From the NCBI GenBank assembly GCA_026745465.1, contig JACYXH010000177.1:1219028-1283027 (forward strand): DNA of 64,000 bases, read 5' to 3'. Below, piece by piece: positions 36,105-47,428 of the stretch (positions are counted from its first letter, which is position 1; each line of letters opens with the position of its first letter). The position numbers and the translations under genes were made by a program. The stretch comes from Lota lota (taxonomy: Eukaryota > Chordata > Actinopteri > Gadiformes > Lotidae). The notes under the pieces are model-generated. The model had not been told where the DNA came from. It worked only from the letters and a program-made list of their open reading frames with translations, and ran no database searches.

Positions 36105-39100
36105 CTGGGGTTCGAAACAAACCAACACGCACAGGATGGGAAATAGGATAGGATGGCATGGACCGATAGCTTAAAAAGGCTGCGGTTAATAGTGATCAGA
36201 GCCACACATTTTGACAAATGTTTATATTCTTTACAATTCTTTAAAATGTGAAAAAAAGAAGAATACTTTTTTACTCTGCATTAGGCTTTTAGCAGGTGAG
36301 ACTTCAGCAACTTTTTTTTTTCTCCACATAACGGCCGTCTCACCGGTAGCACCAGTCCGCGGAGCGTTATCTCCCCCGTCATGGCCACGTCCGACCTGAC
36401 CAATCGGCCGCTGAACAGTGAGGCCAGGCAGGTTACTATGGTAACGCCGGCAGAGGGTCCATCTTTAATAACCGCTCCAGCTGGGAAGTGGAGGTGGATG
36501 TCTGTACCGTCTAGTGGGTCTGGTCCCCCCACCACTACACACACACACACACACACACACACATTTGTAATTTCATAAGCGGTTTGGTGATGTGTGTGTG
36601 TGTGTGTATTTCAGGGATTGCGTGTGACCAGTGCATGCTTACTATTAGTAAGCTGGTAGTTCTTAGCATTAGCTCGCAGCCAACTGATGGCCAGGTGGGC
36701 AGACTCCTTCATTACGCCCCCCAGCTGTCCCGTGAGGGTGAGCTGACCCTCCCCCTCCATGCGGCTGGCCTCCACATACATGATCTCCCCCCCCAACGGG
36801 GTCCAGGCCAGGCCTAGCGCCACGCCGGGCAGCGTCAGGTGCTCCGATACCTAGCAACAAGGACAAACAAACAAATATGGTTGGTGCTCTCAAAATCCCT
36901 TATACAATTTGCATTTCATTTTTATAACAAAAAGATTTAGACCTATAATTTTTGTTTTGTTTTGTACTACCTAGTTCAGGGAACACCAGCCTACAACAGC
37001 TAAGATACATTTTGAGGACATTTTAACAAAGATATTCTGCTTCCATGATATGTCCATGATTCTGCCTGGCAACAAAGCTGTGATAATTGGCTGTAGCAGC
37101 ATGTTAGGGGTAGGCATGGACATATGGATGTGATAAGTGTGGTATGTCATGTAAGCAGATCTGCCACTGCCTCTTGGGGAAGAAAAGTATCAGAAGAATA
37201 AATAGCAGTTTCTTACATTTGAGCATTATAAATGGTGTGAAGCACAAGATCATTTTAATACTTGTCTAATGTCTGTTAACATTGTAATGTTTAACACTAA
37301 TTACTTATAAATGCTCAGAGACCAATAGCATGGCAACAGATAAATGTTACCAGTAAATATCTTCAGTAAAGATGTGTACAGTTATATATACATTAATATA
37401 ATAGTATAATGATTGTTGACATTGAGACATGCAAATTTTTTACAGCACATGTGATACACAATACAATTCTTTAGGAGATTGTTAACCAGTTCATTAAGGG
37501 TCAACTCAAAAATCATGTCTCCTGTAAGGTCATTTTTCTGGCAGTACAATTTCTGTCCAGATGGGGGCAACATATGGCCAACAACATTTATTTGTTAGTG
37601 AATCATCCTAAAGAGTAATCATTACCCGATTACGGTCAGTCAACAGGAAGCCAAGCACTGGTCAAAATGTATTTAGCTGGATGGCAGTTTCACACAATGA
37701 GTCGACAGGCAATCAAATTCCTTCACAACCACCAACAGGATTTTCGGTTCTCAAAGGGATTGAAACAAGTCAGCTCCTGAGGTGTGAATTTCTTAATCCT
37801 GCTCTTTGATCCTGGCAACTAACAGGCTAATGAAAATGATTAGACATATAGACATCAACATTCTTTTGATTTCAGCCTGCACATATTCCTACTTTGCAAC
37901 CTTTTTCAGCAAAGTGCACTCAGCCATTTGCAAAGTTAGTTTGACAGTGCCCAAAGCTACAACTGGGCAAAGCAAGTTTCAGGGCAAGTATTAAAGCAAG
38001 TTCTTAAAGTCTTAACGAAGTGAAAGTGAGTGGTATCGATGCATCCCAGGGCAAACAGCCCGGGTCAGATGGGCTGATCAATGTGAACAACGGCCAGGTC
38101 TACTAAAAAATAACAGCAGAAAAGACAGAAGAAACGCATTAGGTTTAAATACAAACAGCACATCAACTTGAAACGTTTCTCTTTCGTGGGGCCTGGCTCA
38201 GTATGGGCCTCATTCACCAGGAGGTTTGGAAGCTATCATCTTCTGTGGGAGACACGGTTGGAGACCCTGCTGGGGATGAAGAACATGACGGCATGAGTGA
38301 TTTGCCTCGTTTTACTACCATGCCTGTTGGAATCTCAGGCTCTGAAGAGGGGTTGGAGGGGGGCTGACCGTGAGAACACAGGGAAACCAAGGGGGTGCCA
38401 CGGGGTGTTGAGCAATGTCATGTGGGCCTTGAGAATGCAGGAGGAGTAGGACAGCGGCGCAGATTAAAGAGAGGTAATAAAACGAGGAGAAGAAAAGGAA
38501 AGTTCACAAACAACTGTGCTGAACGATATTAATTGACCGTGTCACTTATCGGACACCTCTGCTTTGCTGTGGGCCTCGTTGGTACGAGGGGCAGAGGCCA
38601 GCTACGAGCAATCCCCTCTTAAATTATTTAAACCTCCCCAGTTGTCGGTTTGCTCACTTGAATTGAACTCTCCCTCCACCCCAACCCCAACTAACCCTGC
38701 TCGCTTCATCGGCTAAAGCTGCCCTCCGATGCCTTCTGCTCCCTTCTGCCCCCTCCCCCCTCTTACCTCCATCTCAAATGGCGGCGCTCCTAGGATGTCT
38801 TTCAGGGCAACGTGGTCAATCACTATGGGCCTCTCCGGTGGTGCTGCAATATCTGTCAATCCATCAATCCAACACACACACACATTATATCACACATTAC
38901 AACGCATGCAGGAGTCTTGACTTGTGATTCTCCCTTCTAGTTCGTCGTTACTAAAAACAATGAAAGAGCCCAAGAATATTTCCCATTCATCCACGTGTCC
39001 GCCCAGCAGGCTGTGACTTGCGCCTCTTTATTCTGTTATACATGTGGGTTAACTGGGGAAACTGGGACAATGGCTGGAATTCATGTCTGTTGGTGTACAC

Positions 39101-40044
39101 GGCCCTGTGGTACAGTACTTACTGCAGGATCACTTCACGACCAACGCACATACACAACCTTAAAGTCAGATACACACACACACACACACACACACACAAC
39201 AAGCGAGCAAGTGAGAGAGAGCCTTTCTCCATAGATGCCACAAAAAGGTCTGTTCAGAGCCTATGGACATTTGCAGGGAAGGTGGTGGGAAAAATGACAG
39301 CAGCTAAGTCACGTCACGTGACATCAATGAAAAGTGCATGGAATAGCAGCTGGGCAACACGTGTGCACCCTAAATTGTCAACATAAAGTTGTCTTATATA
39401 TAAAAATACATCGAAATAGTTGCCACAAGCTGTGCTTAACTATACTTAACTTAACTTTCTACATCCTTTTTCACCAATGTCTTGTATTTTATCTTTCCCC
39501 TCCTAAAAGCCAGGATGACTGACGGACACACAGGGCTCTGACCTCTCTCCTCTTGAGCTGAGCCTTCTGGACTCCCGTGCTCTGGCTCTATGACCTTTTG
39601 ACCTTCGGCCACCTTCACAGCCACAGCACGGCACAGCGCACCGATCTTCCTTTCCAGGGAGCGTACACCTGCCTCCCGGGTATACCTAGACACACACACA
39701 CACACACATACACACACAGGGAAGGAAGAATCGAGCAGGATTATGTAATGGCTAGAGTCGAGAGTTCGCCTCCCACCCCTACATAACCCCTACCTGCTCT
39801 GTATCTGAATTCCCTCACTGTTAAGTCGCTTTGGACAAAAACACTTCCTTAAATGACTAGCTAGTTAAATAGTACCTAGGTTCAGTATTCCCATGTTTAA
39901 AGACACATAGTACACTTGGTACCATAGTACCATCCCTTTCCCACAGGTGTGCCTCAGTTCATCGCTCTGTCCAGCTGTGGACCGTTTGCAGACAGTCGTG
40001 GCAATCACTGTGATCCTTTTTATATGTTCTGGTGCTACACACTA

Positions 40045-40078
<34 letters not shown>

Positions 40079-43000
40079 TGGGACCTGCTGATCACATCCA
40101 GCGTGGTGTCCTGTGGTATCTGGATATGCTCGGGCGTTAAGCCGTGTTGCTCCAGCTGATGAGGGATCAGGTGACGCTGGGCTATCTCCACCTTCTCTTC
40201 CTGGGTGTAGCCTGGGGGGGGGGGGGGGGGGGTACAGAAACAAACACATTACATAGCTTATAGCTATTTATATAAATTTACAGCTTGAAGAAATGGGATG
40301 AGGATTCTTTTTTTTCATAAGCTACATTTTCAAGCTGGTCAATTAAGGTCCTGCTTTGCCCTTCTCATGTGAAAACAATGGTATTGTTTTTATAGCTACA
40401 CAGACATAGATTTTAGATTGTTGGCCTGTTGCATGACCAGATATTGGTCAACCTTATTTTGGTACACACGTAGAGTTCACGGTGGACTCATTGACTCCGA
40501 GGTATCCAGGAATGTCACCGGTCAGCTGGTCTGAGGTGAATGTGGGAATGATGTGCTTTGTTTGCTTTACTTAAGAACATGGACAATAAGTCTGCATTTC
40601 AACCCAACTATTCCCCTTTTTCCTTGTGGTTCACTCTCAAAGTCTTGTGGTCCGCTTAGATGCAACTTTGCAAACCCAAGCTGGAGTGAAGGGACTTTCT
40701 CCTGCATACTATTCCATGAAATCAAATACTGTATATGTCACATAAACAATCACACTTGTACAATGTGTTATTAACCATTTAAATAAACGAGAGGAGTATG
40801 TGAGGGCTGGGTGTTTCACCCACACAGTTGTGTTGAGCTACAGGTGTAATTGGACAGATTGGAAGAGTCTATGCCGTCCCCCAAATTGCTTTCGGCAGCA
40901 ACATTTAAAGCGCCACACCATTCGGCTGTTCACAAAAGCAAAAGATCAACATAACCTTTAATTATTTCCATACAATCATAATGATTGAGATTCATGTCGA
41001 TAAATATGAGTGGACAGGAGGGTGAGCGTGAGCAACAATTCTCGATGGGACGACCATTTTGTTTCACTTTTGTGACCGGTAGCCTATATTCCTTTTTTAT
41101 TTCAATTCCAACCTTGGTAATGAAGTAATATTGTTCACCGGGTTGTCCACGTTTATATAGCCTATAGGAAACAAACCGGTAAGAACGAACAAGGTGAAGA
41201 TGTGTTTTCAGTAGTCCATCTTTGGAACATTGTAGTTTCACCAGGCAGACCCACGTCCATAACATCCGCCGTTGCATAATGACTTTTAGCCTAGTGTAAG
41301 TGCAGTCAGATTGTCTTAGCACCGCGGCCGTCTTTTCCTAAGACCTTTTGAATTCTCCTTCTTTCTTTGACCTCATGACATTTTCCATCAAGGTCAAGGA
41401 AAAGTGGTTAGGAAAGGACAAAGGAGTGATAGGACGTAATTTTTTTGACAATTCGACCCTGGTTGAATTCTCTAAATAATAAGGAAAGGTGCTTCATTAC
41501 TTCCTAATGCTACTCCTTTAGCATAGGGTACCTTGGGGCCTGGGAAGCCACATTTACACAGCATTCAGTCATTCACAAAAACAAACTATCAACATGACCT
41601 TCGGGACATTGTAGGTCTTGTCGGTATGTTTATGTTGAGGCTATCTTATATTATTTTGACTTCGGTTATGTTTTGGGTTATTTGTCTCCACTACCTGTTT
41701 TATATATATTTGGGTAGAAGAAAACCCCTTTTTGTTTATTCTAGCTGTGTTGCTGGTTTCCTGGCGTTCGGTCCCTCAAAGTACTATAACTGTATTGGGA
41801 AATATAATAATAATTACGACAACTTACAGAAAATATAATCACTACTGTATGATTATCCTGTCTGTATATCCTGTGGTGCGCAGTAATCAGGTGCTCATGG
41901 CAAAGTGCATTAGTCAAGGGCTTTTAGTATCAACTCAATAAAATAAGTTATCACTGTACACATGTCACATGGGGCTCAAATGATCTAGTTATGGAAGCCG
42001 TACAGGTCTAGGTGGAGACAGGGAGCTGGTCTGACCTTTTTCTCTTTGTTATCTAGAAACACTGATGCAATCTGAACGCTTTGATTAGATGTCCTTTTTC
42101 TTTTTTTGGGGGACATGGTGACGGCCGGGTCACCCATTAATGGTCATAATGTGATGATTTCATGCCATGGTACATCAGAGCACGGATCACCACGCAACAC
42201 AAGCAAGTTCTCTTTGAAAGACAAACATTTGAACGGAACGGAGTTCCTTCCCGACTGACATTTGACCCCTCAAGTAGTTACGGTACCACAGGAAATGACC
42301 AGGAATGAGACCTTATTTGGTTCCTATAATCCCCTAGTTGTTAACACACACTAACTAATGCCCACTGCTCTCCACTGCTCTCCACTGACACCAACGTTTG
42401 TAAACCTTTATAATCCATCAATCCCAAAAAATAACAGGTCAGATTTTTTAACCAGACGGACCATTCACACCCAAGGCAGTTCCAAATTGTATGCACCAAA
42501 CACGTCCCGTGACATTTGGTCAGAAGAGTAGGAGGAGGATACAAATACACATGGAGCCCACCAACAGCAGGGACCAAGACCAAGCCATTCCACTCATAAA
42601 CCATGGGATGAAAAGACACTGGCTCATACAAGAGCTGGTTTGAGAGACTGTTGCAACTGATTGTCCCTGGTGTTAAAGCCAGCAAACTATCCGCAGTCAA
42701 GAGACCATCTAACCAACACAAACCTACGTTTTTGTTCATGGTGAATTTGGTTTTAGATCTATTGACAATTTTGCCAATACATTTCTCCAAATATGTTTGT
42801 GTGTAGCCTGCAGCTTTGGCAGAGCGGCATGCTCTCTACCTTTCTTGATCTCAGAATAATGAATTAAGTGTAACTATGTAATCTAAGGGGTTTCTCAAAT
42901 TAGCTATGTAACTGCATTTGACCTTGCTTGATTAAAACACTGTGATTCCCCAATGAATGTAATTAAAATCAACGTTCTGTTAAGTCATGTAAACAGCGAC

Positions 43001-46000
43001 AAGGTCCCTTAGATCTTTCTTCAAAACATTTGTGCGCATGATTTACTTGTGACTTTGACTAAAAAGGGGAACCTTGCTCAGGATTGTTCTAACATGTATG
43101 TGTGTGCATTGCACATAAAAAAAAACTGTTGAAAAATACTTGCCCTGTTTTGGAATTTCTGCCGTCAAGAAGAACCATTTTCACACCTGGAAATAATTGG
43201 CCAGCGTGTTCATATTCCTTTGGCCTCACCTGAAACATGCAGCACCTCCATCCTGTCCAGTAGTGCGGGGGGGATGGTTGCCACGGAGTTGGCCGTGGCA
43301 ATGAAGAGTACCTGGGACAGGTCGAAGGCCACGTTGAGGTAGTGGTCTGTGAAGCTGTGGTTCTGCTCAGGGTCTAGGACCTGAGAGGAAAAGGGAAGGA
43401 AGATAGTTGCTTTAGCTAGCGCATGATTAGCATGCTAGCCTTTAAACACCTGTGGTAGCAAATAGGGGTCAGGTGACCCAGGACCCAGGACACAGTCACA
43501 TGTTAACATGCCTGTAACATGCACCCTCTAGTTTATTTATTCGGTTAAAGATCTGCTACAATCCGTTACAAAACTTGCATTAGGTAACGATGGGGAAAAG
43601 AGCTGGACATTGAAACAACTGAAGACATGTGGCTTTGAGTGCCTGCGAAACACAGACGTACTCCACCAACTCCTGGACCTGGAGAGACTTCTGTTGGAAA
43701 AACCTGATTCACATTTTTATCACTCCCAAACAGAAGTCTAAACAAACTGGCACTCAGCTATGCTGCTGGAGGGAATCATGCACATGTTTTCTGGTCTCTG
43801 GACTTTCTGGAAGGAAGTAGCAACAATCTTCCCCCAAACCCTGGGTCTTAGTATCAGTACAACATTCACATCCATCTATCTTGGACATATCCCAGACAGA
43901 CTAAGTAAAGATGATACCTACCTTCCAAAGATCTTGATGGCAGCAAGTAAAAAGGCCATTACAAAATACTGGCTTCAGAAAACCTGTCCCACTGCTGGCC
44001 TCTTTGTCAATATTGTTAAACATCTACATCTTCTAGAACAGATGACCTACTCCATACGACTCCAAAAAGAATTGGGAGAAAAACGGTGGGAACAATGGTG
44101 TGTCTATTTGTCCAAAGAGACAGATTTTTCATAATCATTGTAGGTATCATGTGTGATATTTGACTTTAAATCTTTAAAGACATTTCCTGCTGTCCTACCT
44201 CCAGCAGGGCAGCAGCGGGGTCTCCCTGCAGGCTCTTTCCCAGCTTGTCGACCTCGTCCAATAGGAAGACGGGATTGTTGACGCCCACCGTCTTTAAACC
44301 GTTTATAATGCGCCCTGGCATGCTTCCCACGTATGTCCGACTGACCAATAGGAACATGAGGAAAATGAGGGACATAGATTTTTCCACAACCTACAGGCAA
44401 TAGGATCTGACCTAGCGTGTTTGCGGAATGTTGGCTTTTTTTTTGTATACAATTAATTTAGTCTTCATACTTTGATATCGTATTTCTTTCTTAATATATG
44501 TATTATTAAGGGTGTAACACTGAAAACACCACATATTTGTTTGAAATACTTGGTGCCAAAAACATGGCTATTTATTCTGGCTTTTAAGGTGTATGCAACA
44601 AACTGCTAAAAGACTACAAATGTAATTACTTATTCAAATCATTGTGAAAACATATATACAACAAATATTTGGTTTTCCCTAAAACCAGCAAACTTGGTGT
44701 TCGCAACAAACAAACATTGTGTTCCATCTTTGCAAAATTATAAAGTCTTCTGTTCAACTGTTGCTTACATTCAAGAACAACTGGATTCTTCTAAATAAGT
44801 TATATTTATGAGAGAAGGGTATATCCAAGTGTGTATGGACATAGTCGATTATTCATTTCCATGCATGCTTTTTGGAAAAATAGCAAAAACATAGCAACAT
44901 ATTGATTAAATACCTTTTGTGGTTTTGGTCTGGTTTTACCAGGGCAGTGTGAGGTGTGCCAACAGTCTGAATAATATATATGCATCAAAGTTTAAATAAA
45001 ATAAAATAAATGTAGCTTCGTAGCCATCAAGTGGTTTTGTTTTGAAAAACATTGTAAGCCTAGTTGGATTACTTTGTATAATAATGTGACAGATGAAAAT
45101 ATTCCCAGAGCATCCCTAAAATGCAGAACTTATTTTTCTTACCGGTGTCCCCGGATATCTGATTGGTCACAGACGCCTCCAAGTGAAATGCGGTGAAACT
45201 CTCTGCCTAGCGTCTTGGCTATGGAACGTCCCACGCTGGTCTTGCCCACGCCAGGGGGGCCCACAAAGCAGAGGATGGGGCCCTTGAAATTGTTTAAAAT
45301 AACACAACCAACACATTAACCATAACAGTTTGTTTGTCATTACAAAAAAATATGTCAGCCATATGGAGCACTGCATACATTCTATTATATTATTTACTTT
45401 GCATACATTGTAGTGTGCTTTAATCAATATACATTATGCACTATGCAAAGTCGTGGCGTATGGTTCACCTTCAGCGAGGTTTTGAGCTGTCTCACTGCCA
45501 GATACTCCAAGACGCGTCTCTTTAGTTTGTCCATGGCGTAGTGGTCGTTGTCCAACAGGACCCGAGCTGCGCCGATGTCCAGGCGATCTGTAGTAGTACA
45601 GATCGCATCGGTTATGTATGCATCAGTTGAAATGAAGTGGAGGAAAATGGCATGGAAGCGTCCGCTCTAAGATCTACTTCCATGAGAGTTTAACGAAGGC
45701 ACACTCGACCATGCATGGCATCGGGTAGAGTTTGTTGAGGATTAACATTGTATTGTAACTGCACTGTCTGTACTAGTTAAGCCACGATATTCTATTTTTG
45801 CGTGTGTGAGTGAGTGAATGAGAGTGCATGTGTGTAATATACCCTTTGTGTTCCTGTCCCAAGGAAGTTCTACCATGAGATCCAGGTAGTTTCTGGTTAG
45901 GGCGTACTCAGGCATGGACTGGGGCATCTTCTTCAGTCTGAATATAAATACAAACAGAACAACAAATGACTACGATATCCCCAGGCCAGAGTTAAAATAC

Positions 46001-47345
46001 TTATTTTTAGGCTTCCATAAGTGTGGTGAAATGTGATTTTCTTCCCTTGCTTAAAAATAGTATGTTCTAAGCAAGCGCATGAAGTCAAGTGACAGGTTAC
46101 AGGTGCTGCACCCCAGGGGTCTGTGAACACAGGTGCAGCACCCACCTCTTGAGCTCCTTGAGGCACACTTTGAGGGCGGCCTCAGGCATGTTGGCCCCAT
46201 GCACCTTCCTTTCCAGGATCTGGGTGTCATCCCCGTCTTCATCCCCCGCCTCGTCATCTAAGGAGAACTGCCGCCCTGGAAACACCCCACCCTTGCGCAC
46301 GGAAATCACCTGCGACGTTGGAACAAAGAGTAGTAGAACAACTTGAAGCCATTAAAACACTTTCTTGTGTATAGGCCAGCGTATTAATTCTTTTTTTTAA
46401 CAAGGTTCTCTTGCCCCCATGCAATACATTTTGGGGGCATTTTGGATCAATTCCAGAGCAGTTTTATCAAATGTTGTGAAATACCTTCTTCTTTCTTATT
46501 TGCATGACTGACCAATGTTCAATGGACCAACAGATACAGAAGTAACCTCTTTATTTACAGGGGGATTTAAAAGGCACCATCACCACAATTTCGAGGGCAA
46601 TTATAAGGGCCATTCATTTTCTGATCCTGGTATACGCCTATAGCTCCTTCCATTGGCATGACGATCCACATCCTCAATCCTCTATTAGTCCATTTCTATT
46701 GTTTATGGCTGTTTTGGGAGCTAGCTTAATCTTAGAACATGACTTAACAGACGAAAATAAATAAAATAAAGTGAGGCCTTCTGTGGTTTGGGTACTAACA
46801 AACTACCTCAACTGATTGTATTAACAGAAGGCAAAATCAATGGTACGTGTGCGTGCCCGGGTGTGTGCTAGTTACCCTCTTCTCATCGTCAGGCCGGGGC
46901 TTCCTGCTCTTCTGCAGCAGTTTCAGGCCCTCTATCTGCCGGGTGAGCAGGGGCAGAACCCTCCTAAAGCGCTCCTCCAGGCCCACTGCATCCAGCACCT
47001 ACAGGAACACACATGGGTCAGACACACACAGTTGTTACACCACACTGTATTGAGGATTTAAAGAGTAAATGAAAATGATGAGTGAATCTGGTTTGAAATG
47101 AAAATGGAAAGAAAACACACCGGGGAAGATTTGTGAACATTATTGACCTGACTCAACACATACTTATAATATACCCACAATGTCTGTATGTAAATCTGCA
47201 TTTGAATTTTTGGCAAAGTAAGTTTGCAATTGCCGTGATGTAGATCCACATGGATGGCACACACACTTTCTTAAACAATGCACAGGGGCTCTTGTTTATA
47301 TTGGATATTTACTTGAGAGAGAGAAAGCGAGTGACAGCCAGAGAC

Positions 47346-47428
<83 letters not shown>

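Noticed and set aside
42341-42790. 149-codon minus-strand frame in lonp2 intron 11
   Set aside because: No recognisable similarity or motif; a frame of this length can occur by chance in an intron of this size.
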